Shown here in pieces: positions 30,496 through 39,683 of a DNA stretch of 64,000 bases. A program made the translations under genes and the position numbers. Numbering within the stretch: the first letter of the stretch is position 1; every line of letters starts with the position of its first letter. The notes below the pieces were generated by a model that saw only the letters and a list, made by a program, of their open reading frames with translations, was not told the origin of the DNA and searched no databases. The stretch lies in the NCBI GenBank assembly GCA_030531085.1, contig JAUNOM010000008.1, forward strand, positions 1 to 64,000, read 5' to 3'. The stretch is from Prevotellaceae bacterium. Its GTDB lineage: Bacteria > Bacteroidota > Bacteroidia > Bacteroidales > Bacteroidaceae.

Positions 30496-31629
30496 TCATA
30501 CCGTTATCTCTGCAGAGCCATAGCAGCGATGGTGATGGTCATCATATATTACACAAAACTGGCCTGGGGCTACGCCATGTATCGGTTTCTCAACATGAAC
30601 CATATATATGCCGTCTTGTGACAGTTCCAATGTGGCAGGCAGATATTCTGGCGTGTGGCGTATCTTTATACATACACATACTGTGTCCCCCTCCTTTATT
30701 AAGTGCTTGCCTGCTATAGGTTCTTCATTCTCTGCTGGTATCCATGGATTACAAGTTAGGAAATGCATATCCTTAACTGGAAAATGCTGTTTGTAGGCTG
30801 TGCTTGGGTCATAGCCGTGAGAAACGAAGAGTATGTTCTTCTTTATGTTCTTTTTAACAGCGAACCATGGGCCGCCACCGAAGCCGAGACCATGCCGCTG
30901 CCCAATTGTGTGGAACCACAAGCCACGGTGCATACCAACCTTCTTTCCTGTCTCTATGTCTATCACCAGTCCTGGCTTTTCTCCTAAATAACGGCGCAGG
31001 TAGTCATTATAGTTTATTTTCCCAAGAAAGCAGATGCCCTGTGAGTCTTTCCTGCGTGCATTGATAAGATGTTCGCGCTCGGCTATTTGTCTTACCTCTC
31101 CCTTTTGATAATGACCTATAGGGAACAGGCTTTTCTTCAACTGCCAGTCGAATATCTGCGCAAGGAAGTCTGTCTGATCCTTTATTGGGTCAGGAGAAGT
31201 GACCAGCCATTTCTGCCCCTTGTTGTCAATCTCTGTCTGGGCATAGTGTCCTGTGGCTATCAAGTCATATTCATAACCACGCTTTTCGTGAAATGCTCCA
31301 AACTTAATCAGACGATTACACATTACATCCGGATTGGGCGTAAGGCCGGCCTGTACCTTGTCCATTGTATATCTTGTGACCCTATCCCAGTATTCATGAT
31401 GACAGTCCACAATTTCCAGACTTAGTCCAAAACGGTGCGCTACGGCAGTAGCCATCTCCAGGTCTTCTTCAGAGGTACAATCCCATTCCTCCTCTTCTTC
31501 AGGGCCAATCTTTATGTAAAAACAGTCAGGCCTTAATCCCATGGAGCACAGTTCATAAACTACTACAGATGAGTCTACGCCACCGGATAATAGCACTGCG
31601 ATCTTCTTGCCTTTCAGTTCTTCTGTCAT
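30496..31629 (-). CDS. mnmA: tRNA-specific 2-thiouridylase MnmA
   Basis: This 377-residue enzyme puts sulfur on the wobble uridine (U34) of Lys, Glu and Gln tRNAs, using ATP and a sulfur relay. The PP-loop SGGVDSS lies at residues 15-21. The two catalytic cysteines are Cys104 in NPDVMCNRLIKF and Cys200 in SQGICFLGKI. The start at 31629 (MTEELKGKKIAVLL) fits the family; the ATG at 31671 would overlap sstT. It is the last gene of the leftward operon that begins at rsmA, 19 bp after sstT. Confidence 0.95.
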   Translation of the reverse strand: MTEELKGKKIAVLLSGGVDSSVVVYELCSMGLRPDCFYIKIGPEEEEEWDCTSEEDLEMATAVAHRFGLSLEIVDCHHEYWDRVTRYTMDKVQAGLTPNPDVMCNRLIKFGAFHEKRGYEYDLIATGHYAQTEIDNKGQKWLVTSPDPIKDQTDFLAQIFDWQLKKSLFPIGHYQKGEVRQIAEREHLINARRKDSQGICFLGKINYNDYLRRYLGEKPGLVIDIETGKKVGMHRGLWFHTIGQRHGLGFGGGPWFAVKKNIKKNILFVSHGYDPSTAYKQHFPVKDMHFLTCNPWIPAENEEPIAGKHLIKEGDTVCVCIKIRHTPEYLPATLELSQDGIYMVHVEKPIHGVAPGQFCVIYDDHHHRCYGSAEITV

Positions 31630-31648
31630 GTGTGTTATGAAACAGTTA

Positions 31649-32890
31649 TTAGAATTTAACCTTCTCTCCACGTTTCAGGCGGTTGTAAAAGTCCGCTGTT
31701 GCTGTAAACATGGCATCGCCACTGGAATTCAGAGCCGTTTCTACGGAATCCTGTATCACACCAATGATAAAGCCTACGGCCACCACCTGCATGGCAACAT
31801 CATTGCTGATGCCAAAGAGTGCGCACGCCATAGGTATCAGCAATAATGAGCCTTCTGCTACACCTGATGCTCCGCAGGCGCCGAGAGTCGCCATGACACA
31901 TAGTATCAGTGCACTGCCCAATGATACATCAACACCCATTGTGTGGCAGGTTGCCAGCGTCATGACAGCAATGGTAATCGCCGCACCGTCCATATTAATG
32001 GTGCATCCCAATGGAATGCTGACGGAATAAAAGTCCTCGTCAAGTCCCATACGCTTGCATAAAGCCATGTTTACAGGAATGTTGGCTGCGGAGGAACGTG
32101 TGAAGAATGCGCTTACAGCACTACCTTTAAGACATTTCCACACCAAAGGATAAGGATTCCTCTTTAGCAATATTCCGGCTATCAACGGATTTACCAGAAG
32201 AGAGACTGTAAGCATACACCCAACAAGTAACAGTACCAGCTTGCCATAGGTGGTGAAAATTTCCAGTCCACTCTCACCAACGGAGGTGTATACCAGTCCG
32301 AGTATACCAAATGGAGCACATTGTATAATCCATCCCACAACAAGAGATACGGCCTTTGCTAATTCCTGTATCATGTCCACTGTCTGCGGAGACGCTGCCT
32401 TCTTCAGTGCCATACCTATTATTATCGCCCAAAAGAGCACACTAAGATAGCTTGCAGAACTGATAGCGGTAATCGGGTTGCTCATCAGGTCGCGCGCAAG
32501 ATTGTTAAATACCTCCGCCAGTTCACCCGGTGCGGCATTACCAACCTCTTCCACGTCTGTAAGTGTAAGCTGCAATGGGAATATCATGCTTGCGAATACA
32601 GCGACTATGGATGCGATAAGAGTACTCGCCATGTAGAGAATTATAACAGTGCGGAAGCGTTCCCCAAGTCCTTCGCGTGCCTTGGCCACTGATGCTGTTA
32701 CAAGAACGGCCACAAGCACTGGCGCTATAGCCTTCAATGCTCCTACGAAAAGTGTGCCTAATATTGAAACGCCACTGATACCAGGACATAATATGGCAAG
32801 AATGGAACCGATTATGATTCCGCAGGAGATGCGCAGCATAAGGTGTGCACTACACCATGCATTTACAATTACAGACAATACAGATGACAT
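31649..32890 (-). CDS. sstT: Serine/threonine:Na+ symporter SstT
   Basis: This 413-residue dicarboxylate/amino-acid:cation symporter has 8-9 membrane segments and two re-entrant loops. The family markers are AFFTRSSAANIPVNM (serine-rich hairpin loop), PLGCTINMDGAAITIAVMTL (the conserved N-M-D-G motif for sodium and substrate) and GVIQDSVETALNSSGD near the end. SstT imports serine and threonine with sodium. It lies 25 bp after the DUF4923 gene and 19 bp before mnmA in one leftward operon. Confidence 0.92.
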   Translation of the reverse strand: MSSVLSVIVNAWCSAHLMLRISCGIIIGSILAILCPGISGVSILGTLFVGALKAIAPVLVAVLVTASVAKAREGLGERFRTVIILYMASTLIASIVAVFASMIFPLQLTLTDVEEVGNAAPGELAEVFNNLARDLMSNPITAISSASYLSVLFWAIIIGMALKKAASPQTVDMIQELAKAVSLVVGWIIQCAPFGILGLVYTSVGESGLEIFTTYGKLVLLLVGCMLTVSLLVNPLIAGILLKRNPYPLVWKCLKGSAVSAFFTRSSAANIPVNMALCKRMGLDEDFYSVSIPLGCTINMDGAAITIAVMTLATCHTMGVDVSLGSALILCVMATLGACGASGVAEGSLLLIPMACALFGISNDVAMQVVAVGFIIGVIQDSVETALNSSGDAMFTATADFYNRLKRGEKVKF

Positions 32891-32915
32891 ATAATTAGTA
32901 TAGTTATTTATTCTG

Positions 32916-33554
32916 TTACTTTTTTGTCATGCGTATTCCTACCTTCATTCCATCCATAGTCTTCATCAGTGATGTTATTGTGGACAGCTGTGGTATCTTA
33001 GAGCCTACTCCTTCAAAGAAATCCTTTAGTTTCGTCATGTCCATCACAATGACGAGGGTTCCATTATCAAGTTGTGGGGTTACCTTACATGGTTTGTTCT
33101 TGCCCTTGAAGGTCAGTGTGATGTCATTCTTGTCCAAGACATAAGTGCCAGAGGCCACTTTCTTGCCTTTGCGCTGCACATAGAATGTCTTGTCTTCTTC
33201 AAACACCATGCACATATTACCATTATTAACACCTATCTTTGTGAGGTGAGCCTGCAACTTGCTTTCTATCTGTCTTGACACCACAGATGCGGTTGCGCTC
33301 TTCACTGCATTACCACTTGTGAACATAACCGCAGGTTTCTGGTATACCCATGTCCCTACTATCTGTTTTGATGTCGGGGTCAGCTTGCTTGAAATTATAC
33401 TTCCAATGGTAGAGAGTACATTTCCGGTACTTCCACCGGTACTGGAGGCTTTGGAAGTCAAACGTCCTAACAAATCACTTAACTGTGCACTGGCGATGTT
33501 TGCATTACAGACAAGTGCCAACAATAGTGCAGCCTTTAACAAATACTGTTTCAT
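32916..33554 (-). CDS. DUF4923 family exported protein
   Basis: The 212 residues start with a signal peptide ending at IASAQ. The mature part begins with a serine/glycine-rich stretch (SKASSTGGSTGNVLSTIGSI) and continues with KQIVGTWVYQKPAVMFTSGN, then lipocalin-like beta strands (TFYVQRKGKKVASGTYVLDK; ITLTFKGKNKPCKVTP). This fits the DUF4923 group known from Bacteroidales; function is unknown, a small lipid- or ligand-binding barrel is a guess. It sits between rsmA and sstT with gaps of 28 and 25 bp. Confidence 0.75.
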   Translation of the reverse strand: MKQYLLKAALLLALVCNANIASAQLSDLLGRLTSKASSTGGSTGNVLSTIGSIISSKLTPTSKQIVGTWVYQKPAVMFTSGNAVKSATASVVSRQIESKLQAHLTKIGVNNGNMCMVFEEDKTFYVQRKGKKVASGTYVLDKNDITLTFKGKNKPCKVTPQLDNGTLVIVMDMTKLKDFFEGVGSKIPQLSTITSLMKTMDGMKVGIRMTKK

Positions 33555-33582
33555 TGTAATATTTATAATTTAATCATCTTAA

Positions 33583-34374
33583 TCAAAGTACTTCTGCCAC
33601 CATGTTTGTAAGCAGCACAAATTCCTCATGTGTGAGCTGTTCCGGTCTCCTTGTCATCAGTTCATGCTGGAAGAATTCGGCTGATGGCATATTGTCATTA
33701 GCAAACAGCGGTTTCAGACTTACGCGCAACATCTTGCGTCTCTGGTTGAATACCGTCTTCACAATACGGCGGAATAACGGCCAGTCACATCCCAGTGACG
33801 TGCGCTGGTTGCGCGTCATCCTTATCACAGCCGACTTTACCTTTGGTGGTGGATTGAACACATCCTCGTCTACTGTAAACAGATATTCAGTGTCATACCA
33901 TGCCTGTATCAGTACAGACAGTATGCCGTATGTCTTATTTCCTGGAGATGCGGCTATGCGCAAGGCCACTTCCCGCTGTATCATTCCCGTGCAGCATGGT
34001 ATAAGTTCCTTGTTGTCAAGCATCTTGAAGAATATCTGTGACGATATGTCGTATGGATAGTTTCCTGTAAGCACAAACTGTCTGCCGTCAAACACCTCAT
34101 TAAGGTCCATGCGCAGAAAGTCATCACCAATAATTCCACCCTGTAATCTTGGAAATGCTTCCTGAAGATAAGCTACAGACTCTCTGTCTATCTCCACACA
34201 TTTAAATTCCCTGTCCTTAGGATACAGAAACTGTGTCATAACACCCATGCCTGGCCCAATTTCCAATACGGGTATATCCGGATAGGCATCAACGGTATCT
34301 GCAATGCGTCGGGCAATGCCAAGGTCGGTGAGAAAGTGCTGGCCAAGATTCTTCTTTGGGCGTACCTGTTTCAT
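33583..34374 (-). CDS. rsmA: 16S rRNA dimethyladenosine transferase RsmA (KsgA)
   Basis: This 263-residue enzyme dimethylates two adjacent adenines near the 3' end of 16S rRNA (A1518 and A1519 in E. coli numbering) with S-adenosylmethionine. The start KKNLGQHFLTD and motif I LEIGPGMGVMT are diagnostic, as is the N-x-P-Y catalytic block (GNYPYDISSQIF). The C-terminal part VKTVFNQRRKMLRVSLK is the usual RNA-binding end. It heads the leftward operon rsmA - DUF4923 - sstT - mnmA from the promoter near 34425. Confidence 0.95.
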   Translation of the reverse strand: MKQVRPKKNLGQHFLTDLGIARRIADTVDAYPDIPVLEIGPGMGVMTQFLYPKDREFKCVEIDRESVAYLQEAFPRLQGGIIGDDFLRMDLNEVFDGRQFVLTGNYPYDISSQIFFKMLDNKELIPCCTGMIQREVALRIAASPGNKTYGILSVLIQAWYDTEYLFTVDEDVFNPPPKVKSAVIRMTRNQRTSLGCDWPLFRRIVKTVFNQRRKMLRVSLKPLFANDNMPSAEFFQHELMTRRPEQLTHEEFVLLTNMVAEVL

Positions 34375-34417
34375 TGTTTTTGTTTATACTAAAGTTTTGT
34401 ATTGCAAAAAATCTTGG

Positions 34418-34425
34418 CAAAGGTA
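34418..34425 (-). promoter_or_regulatory. Promoter -7 box (TACCTTTG) for the rsmA operon
   Basis: On the minus strand this reads TACCTTTG, 44 bp upstream of the rsmA start at 34374. No clear TTTG is seen at the -33 distance. It is back-to-back with the rightward promoter at 34476-34507, so the 191-bp gap is a divergent promoter region. Confidence 0.6.
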
Positions 34426-34475
34426 CAACTTATTTGTGAAAAAACATCATAGTTTCTGAAAAAAACAATGCTTTG

Positions 34476-34507
34476 TTTGGTTATTTCGACTAATTGCAGT
34501 AATTTTG
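34476..34507 (+). promoter_or_regulatory. Promoter for the flippase-like, BtuB-like and BtuG-like genes
   Basis: TTTG at 34476-34479 and TAATTTTG at 34500-34507 are separated by 20 bp, a full match to the Bacteroidota pattern. Transcription would begin near 34514, about 50 nt before the ATG at 34566. No cobalamin riboswitch is visible in the short leader. Confidence 0.72.
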
Positions 34508-34565
34508 CGTTTAATTTTTCATTGATTTTCAATCAAATTGACACTTAGAGTACTTTTATCTCTTA

Positions 34566-35591
34566 ATGAAACATTATATTAGAAAAACCGCTAATGTGCT
34601 GCTCTCCTTAATCTTAGGTGGCGCAATATTATACTGGATGTACCGCGGTTTTGACATACATACATTAAAGGAAGTGTTGCATAAGGATGTGAACTGGTGG
34701 TGGATGCTCGCTTCTTTTCCTTTTGGCATTATGGCACAGGTGTTCAGAGGCTGGCGATGGAAGCTGTCGTTAGAGCCACTTGACGAGAAACCACGCACTG
34801 CCACGTGTGTTAATTCTATATTCATTTCCTACGCCGCATCACTTCTGATACCACGCATTGGCGAGTTCACACGCTGTGGTGTGCTTGCCAAAAAGGAAGG
34901 AACAAATTTCGCCAAGGCTTTAGGTACAGTGGTCACGGAGCGTGCGGTGGACTCTTTCATCATACTTATAATCACAGCATTGGTCCTTCTGATGCAGATG
35001 CCAGTCTTCATTACTTTCTTTACAAAGACAGGCACACGTCTTGACAATCTTACCAGTATATTCGGGATGTTTACTGCTACAGGCTATACTGTCACCCTTA
35101 TCTGTGGAATAGCCACCCTTATTTGTTTTTATATATTCCGTAAGAAGCTGGCATTTTACGATAGGGTCAAGGCTACAGCGTGCGGTCTTCGTGATGGCGT
35201 CATGTCACTGCGTAATGTAAGTAATATACCCCTGTTTCTGTTTTACAGCATAGCTATATGGGCATCCTATTTTCTGCATTATTATCTTACATTCTTCTGT
35301 TTCGAGGATACCTCCAATCTTGGTATGACCTGTGCTTTGGTTACATTCATTGTCGGTACCATTGCAGTACTTGTACCAACCCCTAACGGTGCTGGTTCAT
35401 GGCATTTCGCAGTAAAGACAATGCTGATACTTTATGGCGTGGCAGACACGTCGGCTCTGTATTTTGTACTTGTGGTACACAGTGTGCAGACCCTGCTTGT
35501 TGCCTTGCTTGGCATATTGGGATGGATCAGCATGACAGTCACACCGGCCATGGAAAGCATGACCAATGAACAGGGCCATATTTCAGAATGA
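34566..35591 (+). CDS. Lysylphosphatidylglycerol-synthase-like (UPF0104) membrane protein
   Basis: The 341 residues form about eight membrane segments. PRIGEFTRCGVLAKKEGTNF followed by GTVVTERAVDSFIILI is the characteristic motif of the flippase half of MprF and the AglD/UPF0104 group; PTPNGAGSWHFAVKTML near the end is also typical. Members move or modify lipid-linked molecules in the inner membrane; the substrate is unknown here. It is the first gene after the promoter at 34476-34507, and its stop is 1 bp before the TonB receptor start, so both are probably translated from one mRNA. Confidence 0.82.
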   Translation: MKHYIRKTANVLLSLILGGAILYWMYRGFDIHTLKEVLHKDVNWWWMLASFPFGIMAQVFRGWRWKLSLEPLDEKPRTATCVNSIFISYAASLLIPRIGEFTRCGVLAKKEGTNFAKALGTVVTERAVDSFIILIITALVLLMQMPVFITFFTKTGTRLDNLTSIFGMFTATGYTVTLICGIATLICFYIFRKKLAFYDRVKATACGLRDGVMSLRNVSNIPLFLFYSIAIWASYFLHYYLTFFCFEDTSNLGMTCALVTFIVGTIAVLVPTPNGAGSWHFAVKTMLILYGVADTSALYFVLVVHSVQTLLVALLGILGWISMTVTPAMESMTNEQGHISE

Positions 35592-35592
35592 T

Positions 35593-37605
35593 ATGTTAAA
35601 AGACTCTTTTGCAATAGCGATAACACTTATACCTTGTATTGTCTTTGCACAGAATGACGAACGTACAATGACCTCCAGTCTTGAAGGATTGGAGGTTGTG
35701 TCACGCCGCACATACTCGGACGTGATACCGTCACAAAGCCTTGGAGGGGAGCAGCTGCAGAGACTCAACTCTCTTAGCATAGCTGACGCATTGCGATATT
35801 TCTCTGGTATGCAGATAAAGGACTATGGTGGAGTGGGAGGTGTCAAGACAGTGAACATACGTTCCATGGGTTCTCAGCATTTAGGAATATATTATGATGG
35901 CATAGAGCTCGGCAATGCGCAAAACGGGCAGATAGACCTTGGACAGTTCTCACTGGATAATATAGAGGAAGTGTCCCTGTATAATGGGCAGAAAAGCTCT
36001 CTGATGCAAACGGCCTCTGACTACGGTAATGCAGGCAGTGTGTACATACGTACCCGTCAACCGCGGTTTGCGGTGGGTGAGACGCGGCATATCAAGGGCA
36101 AGGTGAAATACGGACTGAGCAATATGCTGCACCTTGGAGTGCTGTACGAACAGCGCATTACCCGTGACATCAGCGCGTCTCTGTCGCTTGGCACAGTCAC
36201 CTCGGATGGCAAGTACAGGTTCAGATATTCCCGACAGAATGTGGACGGTTCCACGGCATACGACACAACGGCCGTGAGACAGAATGGTGACATACAGTCG
36301 GTGCGTGTAGAGGGCAATATATACGGAGTGATAAACCGTGGCGCTTGGAACTTCAAGGCATACACATATCAGTCCAACAGGGGCATCCCCGGTGCCATAG
36401 TGAATAACGTATGGCGCAGAGAGGAGAGGCAGGTTGACTCAAACACCTTCTTCCAAGGCTCCTTTCAGATGGATGTCACACACTCTTACAGCTTCCGTGT
36501 GATGTCAAAGTACGCCAACTATTATACGCACTATCAGAACAAGGATACCACAACAATGCTGGTTGACAACAAATACCGTCAGCAGGAAGCGTATCTCAGC
36601 ACGTCGCACGCGCTGCAGCTCCTGCCATGGCTTAGTGCCTCTGCGGCATACGATGTGCGTTACTCTACCTTGACAGCAGACACATACACCTGTCCCGAAC
36701 CTTTCCGCTGGTCGCACATGGTGAGCTTTGCACTGGCAGGTACAATGAAACGCTTCTCCACACAGGCGTCAATGCTCTATACATACGCCAAGGATGACGG
36801 CACAACAGCTCCAAATGGAGCCGCTCCCGTTGGCATGGGCATGAAGGTTTCACGCTTCACACCGGCCCTGTTCGTTAACTATTATCCGCTGTCCACACGT
36901 TCTTTCTCCATCAGGGGATATGTCAAGAACAGCTTCAGGATGCCTACGTTCAATGATTTGTACTATGCGGACATGGGCAGCTCGAACCTTTTGCCGGAGA
37001 AGGCGGTGCAGTATGACCTTGGAATGCTGTTTGACAAGCATTACAAAGGGATAATAAGCAGTCTGCATATACAGGCGGACGGGTATTATAATACTGTAAG
37101 CAATAAGATAATAGCATACCCCAAAGGCCAGCAGTTCAGATGGACCATGCTGAATTTAGGCAAGGTGCACATCACAGGCGCTGACATTGAGGCTGCCATT
37201 AGGGCCAGTGTCCGCAGGGTTGACATAGGAATGCGTCTGCAATACACTTATCAGAAGGCGATAGATGTAACCAACAGCGACAACTCCTTTTACAAACACC
37301 AGATACCATATATCCCTCTGCACAGTGGTTCAGCTACTGCCGACATTACCTGGAAGGGACTTACCGTGACGTATTCATTCATATATACGGGTGAGCGGTA
37401 CTCCCAACAGGAGAACATTGCATACAACCGTCTGCAGCCATGGTATACATCTGATATGTCATTGTCCTACCGTATGCCTGTAGGAAAGACCATGCTGCGT
37501 ACCACTCTTGAGGTAAACAATATGTTCTCGCAGGATTATGATGTAATACTAAACTACCCAATGCCGCAGCGTAACTTCGCTGTCAGCGTGGATATGGAAA
37601 TATAA
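35593..37605 (+). CDS. TonB-dependent outer-membrane receptor, BtuB-like
   Basis: This 670-residue receptor has a signal peptide ending at CIVFAQ, a plug domain (about 35-150; LNSLSIADALRYFSGMQIKD, VKTVNIRSMGSQHLGIYYDG) and a 22-strand barrel ending in MPQRNFAVSVDMEI with a terminal hydrophobic residue. It lacks the N-terminal carboxypeptidase-like domain of SusC proteins and has the short size of BtuB or siderophore receptors. The next gene is a BtuG-like lipoprotein, which in Bacteroides binds vitamin B12 at the cell surface, so corrinoid uptake is the favoured role; this rests on context. The start at 35593 is 1 bp after the preceding stop. Confidence 0.82.
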   Translation: MLKDSFAIAITLIPCIVFAQNDERTMTSSLEGLEVVSRRTYSDVIPSQSLGGEQLQRLNSLSIADALRYFSGMQIKDYGGVGGVKTVNIRSMGSQHLGIYYDGIELGNAQNGQIDLGQFSLDNIEEVSLYNGQKSSLMQTASDYGNAGSVYIRTRQPRFAVGETRHIKGKVKYGLSNMLHLGVLYEQRITRDISASLSLGTVTSDGKYRFRYSRQNVDGSTAYDTTAVRQNGDIQSVRVEGNIYGVINRGAWNFKAYTYQSNRGIPGAIVNNVWRREERQVDSNTFFQGSFQMDVTHSYSFRVMSKYANYYTHYQNKDTTTMLVDNKYRQQEAYLSTSHALQLLPWLSASAAYDVRYSTLTADTYTCPEPFRWSHMVSFALAGTMKRFSTQASMLYTYAKDDGTTAPNGAAPVGMGMKVSRFTPALFVNYYPLSTRSFSIRGYVKNSFRMPTFNDLYYADMGSSNLLPEKAVQYDLGMLFDKHYKGIISSLHIQADGYYNTVSNKIIAYPKGQQFRWTMLNLGKVHITGADIEAAIRASVRRVDIGMRLQYTYQKAIDVTNSDNSFYKHQIPYIPLHSGSATADITWKGLTVTYSFIYTGERYSQQENIAYNRLQPWYTSDMSLSYRMPVGKTMLRTTLEVNNMFSQDYDVILNYPMPQRNFAVSVDMEI

Positions 37606-37621
37606 AGGAACACTAAAGATT

Positions 37622-39637
37622 ATGATTAGAAGCAAGCTGTTATATATACTGACGCTGGCTGCGGTTGTGATACAGTCATGCCGTAGCGACGAACAGGTAG
37701 TGAATGTTGAGGACTCAATCATAACAGACAGTCCCTCATCAGTCACAGACGCTGGAAATGCACGTGGAATGTATCTGCTGTGCGAGGGGAATATGGGCTC
37801 CAACAAGGCGACTATTGATTACCTTGACCTGTCAAACCCTGACGGCAAGGTGCACTATCAGCGTAATATCTTCGCATCACGTAACCCCACTGCCGTCAAG
37901 GAACTGGGCGATGTGGGCAATGATATACAAATATATGGTTCACGGTTATGGATTGCTGTCAACTGTTCTAATAAGGTTGAGGTATGCACATCCGACTCCT
38001 GTCACCGTATAGGACAGGTTAATATCCCGAATTGCCGGTACGTCGCATTTGCCGGACGGTACGCGTACATATCATCATACGCAGGTCCTGTAACCATGGG
38101 CTCTGTGCAGCAGGGACGCGTATACAAGGTTGACACCCTGACATTGGAAAAGGTTGACTCCGTCACTGTGGGGCGTCAGCCGGAAGAGATGGCTGTCATA
38201 GGTGGCAAACTGTATGTTGCAAACTCCGGTGGATACACTCCCGACAACTACGACCGCACACTAAGTGTCATTGACCTTAATACCTTTGTGGAGGAAAGAA
38301 GGATAGATGTGGATGTCAATCTGCATCGCGTAAGGAAAGACCGCTATAACCAGCTGTGGGTGACAAGCCGTGGTGACAACGGCGGTAGGGCCTCATGCCT
38401 GTATTATCTCACCGTGGGTGCGGACGGCATCATGCACGTTGAGGGAAAGATAGACACACCCGTAAGCGAGATGTGCATAGTGGGTGACACCTTATATTAT
38501 ATAGGTACGCAATATAACAACGGTGTGCAGAGCGGCAATACAGGCATGGGACTGATAGACATACGCCGTCATGAGCCGATAAGCACAACGATGTTCCGTG
38601 CACCGGAGATAGCAGCAATGGAACTGCCATACGGTATTGCGGTCAATCCCGATACAAAGAGCTTCTTTCTGATGGATGCCAAGAACTATGTTTCATCTGG
38701 AGAATTGCTCCATTTTCATCCTGATGGCACCCTTGCATGGCGCCAGTGGACAGGTGACATACCCTCGCGCGCTGTCTTTGTGTCTAAAGGTTATGCTGAC
38801 AACACACCCGTAGAGCCGCCGCATACAGGCAATAGTCCGTGGATAGAGGCTGTAGACGAGTATGTGCCTGCACCGGGACAGTTTGTCAATATGCTTCCAA
38901 AATACGATAGTGGGGATGATGCCTCTGCCATGATTAGAAAGTGTACCGAGTATATAGCAGGCGAGGCAGGCCGGCTGGTTACCCTTGGCGGCTTTGGCGG
39001 TTACATTACATTCCACTTCGACCATCCTGTTATGAATGTCCCGGGAGAATATGATTTGCAGATTTTTGGTAATGCACACAGTGACGGCAGCGAGCCCGGC
39101 ATAGTGATGGTGTCACAGGATACGAACGGTAACGGGCTGCCCGACGATAGCTGGTACGAGCTGTCTGGCTCTGCAGATATAGACAGTGTAGGCAAGGTGA
39201 TGTATGGATACGAGATAACATACAGGTATGTCCCGATGAGTAATGTACCATGGACTGACAACATGGGTAACAGTGGCGCGATAGAACGGAACACATTCCA
39301 TTCTCAGGAGTATTTTCCGCTATGGCGGACGGGCACAGATGGCGGCATGATGACGTTCAAAGGCACACGTCTGCCCGATAATGCCCACAAGAAGTCCGGT
39401 AATGCTTCCCTTTGGACACTTGTCCCTATGCGTTACGGTTATGTTGACAACCTGTCCAATGCCGATGCTGACGGCTGCTCCTTTAACATTGACTGGGCGG
39501 TAGACCCTGTGACACGGCAGCACGTAAGGCTTGACAAGATAGACTTTGTGCGTGTATACAGCGCCATGAACCAGCAGTGCGGATGGATCGGCGAGACATC
39601 AACGGAGATACAGGGAGCGAGGGATCTGCATAAGTAA
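37622..39637 (+). CDS. BtuG-like surface lipoprotein (beta-propeller plus C-terminal domain)
   Basis: The 671 residues start with a lipoprotein signal (AAVVIQSC, Cys20). Residues of about 45-400 form a YVTN/DUF5074-like beta-propeller (CRYVAFAGRYAYISSYAG; PEEMAVIGGKLYVANSGG; RTLSVIDLNTF). The rest is a separate domain with LGGFGGYITFHFDHPVMN and GNGLPDDSWYELSGS, of the kind found in Bacteroides BtuG/BtuH-type corrinoid-binding surface proteins. It should cap the TonB receptor encoded 16 bp upstream and hand it the ligand. Vitamin B12 is inferred; another small nutrient is possible. Confidence 0.75.
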   Translation: MIRSKLLYILTLAAVVIQSCRSDEQVVNVEDSIITDSPSSVTDAGNARGMYLLCEGNMGSNKATIDYLDLSNPDGKVHYQRNIFASRNPTAVKELGDVGNDIQIYGSRLWIAVNCSNKVEVCTSDSCHRIGQVNIPNCRYVAFAGRYAYISSYAGPVTMGSVQQGRVYKVDTLTLEKVDSVTVGRQPEEMAVIGGKLYVANSGGYTPDNYDRTLSVIDLNTFVEERRIDVDVNLHRVRKDRYNQLWVTSRGDNGGRASCLYYLTVGADGIMHVEGKIDTPVSEMCIVGDTLYYIGTQYNNGVQSGNTGMGLIDIRRHEPISTTMFRAPEIAAMELPYGIAVNPDTKSFFLMDAKNYVSSGELLHFHPDGTLAWRQWTGDIPSRAVFVSKGYADNTPVEPPHTGNSPWIEAVDEYVPAPGQFVNMLPKYDSGDDASAMIRKCTEYIAGEAGRLVTLGGFGGYITFHFDHPVMNVPGEYDLQIFGNAHSDGSEPGIVMVSQDTNGNGLPDDSWYELSGSADIDSVGKVMYGYEITYRYVPMSNVPWTDNMGNSGAIERNTFHSQEYFPLWRTGTDGGMMTFKGTRLPDNAHKKSGNASLWTLVPMRYGYVDNLSNADADGCSFNIDWAVDPVTRQHVRLDKIDFVRVYSAMNQQCGWIGETSTEIQGARDLHK

Positions 39638-39683
39638 TGTAGTTAATACCTGTGTGAAGTACGAACAGAACAACAGACACATT

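Noticed and set aside
34375-34565. Cobalamin riboswitch before the BtuB-like operon
   Set aside because: The leader after the -7 box is only about 50 nt, too short for the known aptamer, and I see no conserved B12-box-type sequence.
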